DNA of 64,000 nucleotides, from NCBI GenBank assembly GCA_963712765.1, contig CAVQIX010000005.1:438577-502576 (forward strand), in the 5' to 3' direction. Numbering within the stretch: position 1 is the stretch's first letter; each line of letters starts with the position of its first letter. This stretch comes from CAXMST01 sp963712765. Its GTDB lineage: Bacteria > Actinomycetota > Thermoleophilia > Solirubrobacterales > 70-9. The notes beneath the pieces were generated by a model. It saw only the letters and a list, made by a program, of their open reading frames with translations, did no database searches and was not told where the DNA came from. Shown here piece by piece: positions 50,773-58,575 of the stretch. Made by a program: the position numbers and the translations under genes.

Positions 50773-52248
50773 TCATCGGTCGCCCGCCAGGGCAGACCTG
50801 ACTCCGGCCAGCGCGGCCAGCCCGAGCGCTGAGCGGGGGTCGTAGGCACGGCGCCAGAGACCGCCGTGGGCCGCACCGTCGCTGAACAGGGTCTCCGGAT
50901 GTCGGTCGCGGGAAACCGGGTGGTTGAGGTCATGGACCAGGAGTGCAGCCATCAGCACCCGGCAGGTGTCCGGCGAGAAGACCTCGACGCCGAAGTGGTG
51001 GGCCCCGCCGTAGGCGGCGGCGAGAATCCGGTTCTTGGTGACCGAGCGGGTCCAGGTCGCGGGAGCCACGTTGAAGGAGACCCTCTCTCCCTCGGCGTGG
51101 CCGCGCACTCCGCGCCAGCGCTGCAAGCGTTTGGCGAGCGCGTAGTTGGGGCCCTGCTGTGGGATCACGGCGTCGGCGACGGGCTCGCCGTCCCCGTAGG
51201 CCGGTGCGAACAGGCGCCCCAGGGAGCCGGCGCGCAACGGGGCCTGCAGCAGCCTGCGAACGCCGCGCGAGTCCCATGCCTCGCGCGCAGCGGCGACGAC
51301 CTCCTCGGGAACGACGAAGGTGTCCGTAGGCGTTGCGAGCCACGCCAACGCGGTCGTGGGACGAGATGCCAGAACGCCGGTGGCGAGAGTGTCGAAGGCG
51401 GCAGTCACGCGGATGTGAGCGCCGCCGTCGGCGTAGGCGTACATCCCGAGCACCAGCTCCCGTTCGCCCGCGGCCGTCTCGAGCCAGTGCCTGGCCTCGG
51501 GAAGCTCGCGCACGAGATCCAACCCCCGAGCCCCGCTGCTGTCGAGGGGCAGCGTCACCTTCCCAGCACCACGACCGGCGATCTCGGCGATCCGCTCCCA
51601 GACCCGTTGGTCGGGTATGTCGATTACGAGCACGTCCGCGCCCCACGACGTAAGCGGCCGTAGCGGACCAAGCTCAGCTCCGGCGCCGATCATTGCGACC
51701 ACACGCCCCGGCAGCGACAGCCACCCGGGGTTCTCGATCACGCGACCGATCGCGTCCGCGAACGACGGCTCGACGATCCCATCCTCGACCCAGGCCTCCA
51801 GCCGGCCCACAAGTGAGTCGCCGTGGAGCTCCGCCCCCTGATAGGGGACAACCAGTTCAGCCGCGGGCTCACCCCCGCCGACGATCTCCTCGCGGCCGAC
51901 CTCCCGCACCGGTGGCAACCCCAGACCCTCGTCGAGGCTGAGCTCCTCCCCCATGCGGACGTGGACCATGCGCCGGCGCATCGAGCGCAGGCCTGCATCG
52001 GCGATCCCGATCGCCGACTCCCGATCGGTGCCCGCACGCACCGTCAGCTCCCGGAGGAAACCGACGTACTCGCTGCGCCACTTCTCGGCGGCGGCGATGC
52101 GCTCGCCCAGCCCCGAGTCGACGGCGGCGGCGGCGTCACCGAAGATGCCCCGGTTCGTTTGCGTCGTCGGTCTCGCGCCCTCGATCTCGGGGAAACAGAC
52201 CCCCTCCAGCGCAGCGTCCGCCGATCCCTCTTTCCGGATCTCAGTCAT
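50773..52248 (-). CDS. Uncharacterised 491-aa protein with Rossmann-like segment
   Basis: Not recognised as a named family. It starts (ATG 52246-52248) with an Asp/Glu-rich helical region (RIAAAEKWRSEYVGFLREL), has a likely nucleotide-binding segment (LSLPGRVVAMIGAGAELGPL, then WGADVLVIDIPDQRVWERI) and ends with a His-containing segment (VLMAALLVHDLNHPVSRDRH). GAGAELG plus the acidic residue 20 positions later is compatible with NAD or SAM binding. It may be a soluble oxidoreductase or methyltransferase-like protein. The upstream in-frame extension to 52446 is Arg/Ser-rich and omitted. Confidence 0.7.
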   Translation of the reverse strand: MTEIRKEGSADAALEGVCFPEIEGARPTTQTNRGIFGDAAAAVDSGLGERIAAAEKWRSEYVGFLRELTVRAGTDRESAIGIADAGLRSMRRRMVHVRMGEELSLDEGLGLPPVREVGREEIVGGGEPAAELVVPYQGAELHGDSLVGRLEAWVEDGIVEPSFADAIGRVIENPGWLSLPGRVVAMIGAGAELGPLRPLTSWGADVLVIDIPDQRVWERIAEIAGRGAGKVTLPLDSSGARGLDLVRELPEARHWLETAAGERELVLGMYAYADGGAHIRVTAAFDTLATGVLASRPTTALAWLATPTDTFVVPEEVVAAAREAWDSRGVRRLLQAPLRAGSLGRLFAPAYGDGEPVADAVIPQQGPNYALAKRLQRWRGVRGHAEGERVSFNVAPATWTRSVTKNRILAAAYGGAHHFGVEVFSPDTCRVLMAALLVHDLNHPVSRDRHPETLFSDGAAHGGLWRRAYDPRSALGLAALAGVRSALAGDR

Positions 52249-52494
52249 CTCTGCATCGTCTGCCTCGAGCCCTTCGCGGGTGCCGGACCGCTGGGCGCCG
52301 GGCCGGCTGCCGACTGCGGCGCTGGACGCCGATCGTGCTGCCCCCTCGCGCGAGTGTAGACCGCCCCATCGGCACCTGTGGCTTGAGGCGCGTATCCGGG
52401 CGGCAGGCTGATGCCCTGAGTTCGGTCGTCGCGCATTAACCGGCACCCGCCCGGCACGGCCGGCTCACGCGGCCGCGGTTATGCTCAGCCCGGC

Positions 52495-52899
52495 GTGCGG
52501 GTCCTGCTCAACATCATCTGGCTGGTCCTCTCGGGCCTGTGGCTGGCGATCCTCTATGCGCTCGCCGGCGTGTTGATGTGCATCCTGATCATCACGATTC
52601 CCTTCGGCCTGCAGGCCTTCAAGCTGGCCGGCTACGCGCTGTGGCCATTCGGCCGCACCGTCGTCCGCCGCGAGAGCGCCGGGGGAATCTCGATGATCGG
52701 GAACGTCCTCTGGCTGGTCCTGATCGGCTGGTGGCTGACGATTGCCCACATCGTCACCGCCGCGGCGCTTGCGGTGACGATCATCGGGATCCCGTTCGCG
52801 ATCGCGAATCTCAAGTTGATTCCGATGGCGCTCTGGCCCATGGGGCGCGAGGTGGTCGACGCCGACGATGTCGCCACGGCCTACCACTACGTTTCCTGA
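52495..52899 (+). CDS. yccF: YccF-family inner membrane protein
   Basis: 134 aa with two copies of the YccF motif: NIIWLVLSGLWLAILYALAG with IPFGLQAFKLAGYALWPFGR, and GNVLWLVLIGWWLTIAHIVT with IPFAIANLKLIPMALWPMGR. Function unknown. GTG start at 52495-52497. The 246-nt gap before it (52249-52494) contains no supported gene. Confidence 0.92.
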   Translation: MRVLLNIIWLVLSGLWLAILYALAGVLMCILIITIPFGLQAFKLAGYALWPFGRTVVRRESAGGISMIGNVLWLVLIGWWLTIAHIVTAAALAVTIIGIPFAIANLKLIPMALWPMGREVVDADDVATAYHYVS

Positions 52900-52996
52900 G
52901 CGGCCGCGCGCCGGCGGCCGAAGGGGGTGAGCTGGTCGACAGCATCTCCGCCCAAACGCGGCCTCGCCCCGAAGGAAGCGCGGATAAGCTGGGCCA

Positions 52997-54283
52997 ATGA
53001 GGTTGATCGCTGAGCCCCTTGACGGTCTCGTCGACGATCCGCTGTCGATCACGATCGAGGGGGTGCAGGCCGAGGAGTCGATCGAACTCGAGCTCGCGAC
53101 CACGGATGCCGCCGGCCATGGCTGGCGCTTCTCGGGCGTCTACACAGCGGGCCGGAACGGCGACCTCGACCTCGCCCGTGACCCCCTCGCAAACGGCGAC
53201 GCCGATGCCCCCGACCCGGGTGCTCCTCTCTGGGCAATGGAGTTCGCAAGCGAGGGCAGGCCGCCGGTCGCGTTCACGGCGCCGCCCGACTCGCTCCGAT
53301 ACGAACTGACGGCCACCTCGGCATCCGCTTCCGAGACGGTCGAGCTGATCCGGCGCTGGAAGTCCCTCGGCGTCGGTTCGAAGACGTTGAGCGGCGCAGG
53401 ATTCGCCGGCACGCTGTTCTCCCCCGAGGGTGAGTGCCGATCCGCGATGCTCCTGATCCCGGGCTCAACGGGAGCGGCCGCGATGGAACCGACCGCCGCC
53501 CTGCTTGCCTCCCGTGGTTACCCGGCGTTCGTGGCCGCATACATGCAGGAGGACGGACTGCCGACATCGCTCGAGGAGATCCCGGTGGAGATCGTCGGAC
53601 GCGCTCTCACCGCTCTGCGTGAGGCAACGGGCGCTCGGGACGTGGCCGTGCTCAGCGCCTCGGTCGGGACGCAGGGAGCACTCGCCGCGATGGCCCTCGA
53701 CCCTGCTGCCGCCGCGGACTGCGCGATCGCGATCGCGCCCAGCAGCGTCATCTGGCAGGCGCTTCCGGCGAACGGCGGTCGCCCCCCGAAGACAGCCGCA
53801 TGGTCCCACGGCGGAGATCCGCTCCCCTGGCTGCCAATCCACGGTGAGCGCCTGCTACCCGAGATCGTCAAGCATGCGCTTCTTCAGCGCTTCTCACGCC
53901 ACCCGCGGCCGAGCGCGCTGCACATGCTCAACGCCTACCAGCCCTCGCTCGAGAAGTCCGAGGATGTAGTCCCGGCAACGATCCCGGTGGAGAAGATCGC
54001 CTGCCCGCTGGCCCTAGCCTGCGGTGAGGACGACCAGATGTGGCCCGGGGCGAGAATGGCGGCAACGATCGCGCAGCGGCGGGATTCAGCGGGTGTTAGC
54101 TCCGACGACGTGATGCTCTCGTTCGCCGACGCCGGCCACTTCATCCGCCCGCCGATCACGCCGACCACGGTGCCCTGGAACGACGCCTTCGTCTCGGGCG
54201 GCACGGCGGCGGCAAACGCGCGGGCCCAGTCCGAGACGTGGAGGGCGATCCTCTCCTTCCTCGATACGCACCTCAGCCACTGA
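52997..54283 (+). CDS. BAAT/acyl-CoA thioesterase-like alpha/beta hydrolase
   Basis: 428 aa. N-terminal immunoglobulin-like Acyl-CoA thioester hydrolase/BAAT domain (DDPLSITIEGVQAEESIELE), then the BAAT C-terminal hydrolase: AMLLIPGSTGAAAMEPTAAL, elbow VLSASVGTQGAL (nucleophile Ser where BAAT has Cys), LACGEDDQMWP (Asp) and FADAGHFIRPP (His). Ser favours thioesterase over amino-acid N-acyltransferase activity. Convergent with the MDR reductase gene. Confidence 0.85.
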   Translation: MRLIAEPLDGLVDDPLSITIEGVQAEESIELELATTDAAGHGWRFSGVYTAGRNGDLDLARDPLANGDADAPDPGAPLWAMEFASEGRPPVAFTAPPDSLRYELTATSASASETVELIRRWKSLGVGSKTLSGAGFAGTLFSPEGECRSAMLLIPGSTGAAAMEPTAALLASRGYPAFVAAYMQEDGLPTSLEEIPVEIVGRALTALREATGARDVAVLSASVGTQGALAAMALDPAAAADCAIAIAPSSVIWQALPANGGRPPKTAAWSHGGDPLPWLPIHGERLLPEIVKHALLQRFSRHPRPSALHMLNAYQPSLEKSEDVVPATIPVEKIACPLALACGEDDQMWPGARMAATIAQRRDSAGVSSDDVMLSFADAGHFIRPPITPTTVPWNDAFVSGGTAAANARAQSETWRAILSFLDTHLSH

Positions 54284-54342
54284 CGCGGCCGTCTCGAGGC
54301 CCGAGTTCTTCCACGGCATCTCCTGGCTCGAGCGAAGAGCTC

Positions 54343-55311
54343 TCAGGACGGCCATTGCCCATCGACGTCGACGACGACCCGTCCAGCCCGGGTAGGTTCA
54401 CGCTGGCGCGCGAGCGCGGCGCCGAGGTCGGCGATCCCGTGACGCGAGTCGATCGGCACAACCAGGCCATCGCTCAACCAGCCACCGACCAGCTCCAGGT
54501 CTTCGCGTCTGGAGGCGACCTGGACGAACCGGCAGCGCTTCGAGGTGAACAGCGCGCGCGCCTTGCCGGTGATCAGGGAAAGATCCGGCAGGGTGGTGAC
54601 ATAGGTACCACCCGGCCCCAGCACCCCGGCGCACTCGCCGAAGGAGTGAACAGCCGGCGTGTCGAATACCACCTCGTAGGCGGAATCGAGAGCCAGCGGG
54701 TCGGAGAGCTTGCGATCGATCACCTCGTCGGCTCCGAGCGCCCCGACGCGCTCGAGGTCGCGCCTGCTGCAGACGGCTGTGATCCGGGCTCCAAGGCGCT
54801 TGCCGATTCCTACCGCCGCCGAGCCGATTCCGCCGCCCGCACCGACGATCAGGGCCGAATCCCCCTCGCCGAGGCGACCCAGGTCCCGGAGTGATTGAAG
54901 GGCCGTCATTGTCACCGTCGCCGCGGCAGCAGCGACGTGGTCGGGGACGTCAGCGGGCGTGGCCGCGACCTGGGGCCGTGGGAGCGTGACGTGCTCGGCG
55001 AAGGCACCCTGCTTCTGAGCGGGCGAGTAGGCGAGGTGACCCCAGACCCGGGCTCCCTCGTCAAGGTCGGTGACGCCCGCTCCCAGGCCCTCGACGGTCC
55101 CGGCGACGTCCCAGCCGAGCACCAGCGGTGAGCTCCTCCTGTGGAGGAAGCGTCCGACCAGGTCCCCTCCGATGACCTTCTCTTCGCCGGCGTTGACCGC
55201 CGATGCGCTCACCCGGACCAGCACCTCATCCTTGCCGGGCGTCGGTTTGGGAATCCGGGCGACCTCGACCGCGTCCCCCACCGCCGCCATCGCTCGCATG
55301 GTCTCAGCCAT
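54343..55311 (-). CDS. MDR-superfamily NAD(P)-dependent quinone reductase-like oxidoreductase
   Basis: 322 aa. GroES-like N-domain (KDEVLVRVSASAVNAGEEKV, LGWDVAGTVEGLGAGV), Rossmann C-domain (SALIVGAGGGIGSAAVGIGK). No catalytic or structural zinc Cys are seen, so it is the zinc-independent quinone oxidoreductase type. Substrate unknown. Start ATG 55309-55311. Confidence 0.9.
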   Translation of the reverse strand: MAETMRAMAAVGDAVEVARIPKPTPGKDEVLVRVSASAVNAGEEKVIGGDLVGRFLHRRSSPLVLGWDVAGTVEGLGAGVTDLDEGARVWGHLAYSPAQKQGAFAEHVTLPRPQVAATPADVPDHVAAAAATVTMTALQSLRDLGRLGEGDSALIVGAGGGIGSAAVGIGKRLGARITAVCSRRDLERVGALGADEVIDRKLSDPLALDSAYEVVFDTPAVHSFGECAGVLGPGGTYVTTLPDLSLITGKARALFTSKRCRFVQVASRREDLELVGGWLSDGLVVPIDSRHGIADLGAALARQREPTRAGRVVVDVDGQWPS

Positions 55312-55362
55312 CGGGTGCGACCCTATCGACGCGAGGCTCTTGTGCGCACGGCCGATCCCGCC

Positions 55363-55806
55363 CTACTCGGTTGGCGGGGTGCCGGCAACCGACCCGCCGG
55401 TTGTCGACAGCGCATGCCAAGCCTCGGTCGCGCCGATGCCGGACACGGTCGCCGCGACGCCCCACAGCAGGGCCCGGCCGCGCCGAGGCAGTCGAGACGC
55501 TTCGCCGCTCGTGAGCCAGACCGCCAAGGCTCCTGCCCCGGTCGTGTTGATGGCGATCGCCCCGCCGGTGCCCAGGCCGATGAGGCCTGTCCGGCTGCTT
55601 GAGCGCTCGAGGGCAAGCGCTGTGGCGATTCCCGTCAACACGCCGCCGAGAACCCTGGCGTAGAAGCTGCTCCCGGTGTCGGGCAGCGCAAGCACCGCAG
55701 CCGTACGTTCCGGGGCGAGCAGCAGCGGAAGACCAAGAACGTAGTTCGCCGCGGAGTCAACCGCGAGCATCCGCCTTACCGCGACATCGTGCGCGCTCCG
55801 AGCCAT
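55363..55806 (-). CDS. Small integral membrane protein
   Basis: 147 aa, four helices: MLAVDSAANYVLGLPLLLAP, FYARVLGGVLTGIATALALE, TGLIGLGTGGAIAINTTGAG with ALAVWL, and RALLWGVAATVSGIGATEAW. No named family is recognised; the pattern resembles DoxX-like or DUF4267-like four-helix proteins. ATG 55804-55806 chosen over 55827. Confidence 0.7.
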   Translation of the reverse strand: MARSAHDVAVRRMLAVDSAANYVLGLPLLLAPERTAAVLALPDTGSSFYARVLGGVLTGIATALALERSSSRTGLIGLGTGGAIAINTTGAGALAVWLTSGEASRLPRRGRALLWGVAATVSGIGATEAWHALSTTGGSVAGTPPTE

Positions 55807-55817
55807 CGCCCTACACG

Positions 55818-56006
55818 CTACCCGCACCCCGTCCAGCGGCCCACGTCGGCTGCATGGTCTCCGGTCGCATGGTCGTTGGCGGGCGCGTTGGTGTGGAGGT
55901 CGAGGTCGGGCCCGACGAGGCGTTCGAGGCGCCAGCGGGCCACCACGCCCCGGTTATCGGCGACGAGCAGTGGGTCGCCCTTGACTTGAAGGCGATACCC
56001 CGACAA
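55818..56006 (-). CDS. Hypothetical 62-aa protein, TTG start
   Basis: TTG at 56004-56006 with GGAGG at 9-nt spacing and high GC3. Product includes YRLQVKGDPLLVADNRGVVA and LERLVGPDLDLHTNAP. No family recognised. It follows the methyltransferase stop (56031) by 24 nt and could be the last gene of that operon. Short length and TTG keep confidence low. Confidence 0.4.
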   Translation of the reverse strand: MSGYRLQVKGDPLLVADNRGVVARWRLERLVGPDLDLHTNAPANDHATGDHAADVGRWTGCG

Positions 56007-56030
56007 GTGAGGTTGCCTCCGGGAATCGGA

Positions 56031-56666
56031 TCAGGCTCTCGCTCGTCCCGCCAAGACGGAGATCGGGTCGCCGGCGTCGTCGAACTGCGCGACCTCGCCC
56101 AGATCGGCCCACGGGAACGCCGAGCGGTAGGTGGCTACGGTCCGCGCCGCCCAATGCTCGTACCGTGACGATCCCGACACCGACTCGGCCAGGTACAGGA
56201 GCCCGCCCGGTCGGAGCACCCGCCGGACCTCCTCCGCGGTCTCAGCCAACTCGCCCTCGGCGACGAGTCCGCCAAGTACGGTTACCGTGACGACGACGTC
56301 GGCCTCACCGTCGGAAAGCGGCAAGCGCCCGTCCCGCCGGAGCCCCCGATAGGACACCCCCGGAGCCCGGGGGGCGAGCGCCCGCAGTGCAGCGACCGGC
56401 TCGACCCCTATCGCCCGCCCGCCGATGACTGCCGCGAAGTCCGCGGTGAGGCGGCCGGCCCCGCAGCCGAGGTCGCACACCACGCGCTCGGTCCCGTCAA
56501 GCAGTGCCGCCAGCGCCGGAACCAGAACCTGCCGGTGCTCTGCAGTCAGTGCCTCGAGGTCGCGGTCGGCTGGGTGGTCGAAGTTGACGACCGCGCGCGC
56601 GCCGAGTTCCCTGGTGCGTTGCGCCCAGTACTCAACGCCGCCGCGTGCCACCGGTGCACCGGTCAA
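56031..56666 (-). CDS. Class I SAM methyltransferase, third gene of MT-PhyH-MT operon
   Basis: 211 aa. RVVCDLGCGAGRLTADFAAV is motif I; AIGVEPVAALRALAPRAPGV, GEADVVVTVTVLGGLVAEGE and EEVRRVLRPGGLLYLAESVS follow in order. The TTG at 56664-56666 overlaps the PhyH stop (TTGA); a GTG at 56651 is the alternative. The frame upstream of that is non-coding in character. It is likely to act on the product or substrate of the dioxygenase encoded before it. Confidence 0.82.
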   Translation of the reverse strand: MTGAPVARGGVEYWAQRTRELGARAVVNFDHPADRDLEALTAEHRQVLVPALAALLDGTERVVCDLGCGAGRLTADFAAVIGGRAIGVEPVAALRALAPRAPGVSYRGLRRDGRLPLSDGEADVVVTVTVLGGLVAEGELAETAEEVRRVLRPGGLLYLAESVSGSSRYEHWAARTVATYRSAFPWADLGEVAQFDDAGDPISVLAGRARA

Positions 56667-57631
56667 CGCGAGACGACCGGATTGAGCGGCGTGTCGATGA
56701 CCGAGCCGGGGCCGACGCCCGGCATGAACCGCTGCCAATCGCCGGAGACCATCGTCGGCTCGTCGACGACCCGTGCCCCGTCTGCGAAGTAGGTCGAGGC
56801 GAGCACCTTCCGCGGTTGCGTCGTTGTGTTGGCCCGCGCGCAATGGAAGCACCATGAGTGATGGAAGCTGATCTCTCCGAGCGCGTATGGCGTGTCGTCT
56901 ATCCGCACCCCGGTGGCACGAAAGGCCTCCGAGACGCCGCGATCGTAGGAGGAGTCGGTCGCCGAGAAGTCCGTGTCCTCGGCCAGCCGCCACGCCTCCG
57001 CGTCAGCGGCAAAGGCGAGCGGCCCCATCGCCGGCGGAATCGCCTGCAACGGCAGCCAGCTGGTGACGATGTCGCGCGACGCGATCGGGAAGTGGTGCGC
57101 GTCGAAGTGCCACGGCGTGCGACCGCAACCGGGTTCCTTGGCCAGCACGTTGTCGTGGTAGAGCCGCACGTCGGCGACCTCGAGCAGCTCGGCCGCCAGG
57201 CGCCCGAGCCGGGGAGAGAGCGCAAACGCCTCGAGCACCTCCGACCCCTCCTGCCACATCAGGTCCATGCTCAGAAAGCCCGAGCGGCCCGGGCCATCGC
57301 CGGTGGCCGCCAGGCGATCCACCTCGGCCCGCGCGGCGGCCAGCGCACCCGGGGACACGACGCCCGGGAGCTTCACGAACCCTTCCGCGGCAAAGCGCTC
57401 CCGGGCGTCATCGCTCAGCGGGTAGGGCTCGGCCAGCTCGGCGCGGAGCTCGTTCACGGAAGGCGCCGCAACCGGCTCGGGCGGAGACAGCTCGATCAGC
57501 TCCGTCGGCTCTTCCTCGGATCCGTCTGCGAGCGAGAGATACCAGTCCCACCAGTCCTCGTTGCTCTGCTCCCACGGCTTGGCGACGCCGGACTCCTGCG
57601 CGTGCTCGGTGCTCAGGATGCGGCTGTCCAT
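56663..57631 (-). CDS. Phytanoyl-CoA dioxygenase-family hydroxylase
   Basis: 322 aa. TPWHFDAHHFPIASRDIVTS gives the H-x-D iron ligands (H175, D177); SFHHSWCFHCARANTTTQPR gives the distal His and the Arg that binds 2-oxoglutarate; GPLAFAADAEAW is the typical strand. Hydroxylates a small molecule. The first 60 residues (KPWEQSNEDWWDWYLSLADG) are an extra Trp/Glu-rich arm. Overlaps the upstream methyltransferase gene by 19 nt and the downstream one by 4 nt. Confidence 0.88.
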   Translation of the reverse strand: MDSRILSTEHAQESGVAKPWEQSNEDWWDWYLSLADGSEEEPTELIELSPPEPVAAPSVNELRAELAEPYPLSDDARERFAAEGFVKLPGVVSPGALAAARAEVDRLAATGDGPGRSGFLSMDLMWQEGSEVLEAFALSPRLGRLAAELLEVADVRLYHDNVLAKEPGCGRTPWHFDAHHFPIASRDIVTSWLPLQAIPPAMGPLAFAADAEAWRLAEDTDFSATDSSYDRGVSEAFRATGVRIDDTPYALGEISFHHSWCFHCARANTTTQPRKVLASTYFADGARVVDEPTMVSGDWQRFMPGVGPGSVIDTPLNPVVSR

Positions 57632-58533
57632 GGGAAGTCCTCTCCTCGGGGGGTCAAGGCCAGACAGATTACGGACTGGCTGAAGCGGTAGGCGCCGGCG
57701 TCATCGTCACGACACCCGGAGAGGTAGGAACCGAGCACGGGCGCGGCGAGCATTTCATCGAGCGTCGGACCGTCGTCGAACAGGCATCGGCGCAGGTAGC
57801 CCTCCAGCAGCTCGGTCTGGTCATAGCCGACGATGTGCTCGTAGGTCAGCGTGTGTTCAGAGGCGCACCAGCCGAGCGGTTCGGCCGCGGCTCGCAGGGC
57901 GCTCGCGACCACCTCGCCGCTGAGGTACGGCGTCCCGGCGCCGCCGTGCACCCCGTCGAGAAAGGCCCGGTAGACGGTCAGGTAGTGACCGTCCCGGGCG
58001 CCTTGGGCCATGAAGCCCAGGCCCGTGGGCGCGAGCCCGGAGACGAATCGCTCCGCAGCCTCGGTCAGGGCCTCGGGTCGCAGGGCATAGAGCGCGTGTG
58101 TCGCCCAGACGACGTCCCAGGGGCCCACTGCGGGATCGAGGTCTTCGAGGGTGGTCTCGAAGCGTGCCGCCGGCGCCAATGGCGCGCGCAGGTGGCCCGC
58201 CGCCTCCGCGAGCGAGAAGGGCGACGGGTCGAGGAGGTCGTATTCCACGCCTGTTTCGTCGAGCGACGAGAGGTCGGCGCGCGCCAGCAGCGCTGAGGGA
58301 AACCGGCCCGATCCGCAGGCGACGTCGAGTAGCCGGAGCGGTTCGGTCTCGCCTCGGCGCGCATGCGCATGCCCCAGGGCCGAGCCCCAGTCCGCGATTC
58401 CCGCCAGCAGCTCATAGTCGAGCTGCGCGAAGGCGTAGAAGGCGCGCATCTCGTCCCGGCCTTCCTCGCTCCAGCTGGCGAGGCTTCGCGCCGCGGTGTC
58501 CCCACCCGAGGCAGCGGCCGTCCGTTTCTCCAT
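57613..58533 (-). CDS. Class I SAM methyltransferase, first gene of MT-PhyH-MT operon
   Basis: 306 aa. LRLLDVACGSGRFPSALLAR (motif I), EYDLLDPSPFSLAEAAGHLR (acidic loop), GPWDVVWATHALYALRPEAL (motif II/III). A C-terminal helical cap (LLEGYLRRCLFDDGPTLDEM) may select the substrate. It begins the operon; start ATG 58531-58533, 42 nt after the P-type ATPase gene ends in the same direction. Confidence 0.85.
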   Translation of the reverse strand: MEKRTAAASGGDTAARSLASWSEEGRDEMRAFYAFAQLDYELLAGIADWGSALGHAHARRGETEPLRLLDVACGSGRFPSALLARADLSSLDETGVEYDLLDPSPFSLAEAAGHLRAPLAPAARFETTLEDLDPAVGPWDVVWATHALYALRPEALTEAAERFVSGLAPTGLGFMAQGARDGHYLTVYRAFLDGVHGGAGTPYLSGEVVASALRAAAEPLGWCASEHTLTYEHIVGYDQTELLEGYLRRCLFDDGPTLDEMLAAPVLGSYLSGCRDDDAGAYRFSQSVICLALTPRGEDFPWTAAS

Positions 58534-58575
58534 CGTGCGGACCCTAGCGGAGCACCGCTCTTCGCCGGCAGCGAG

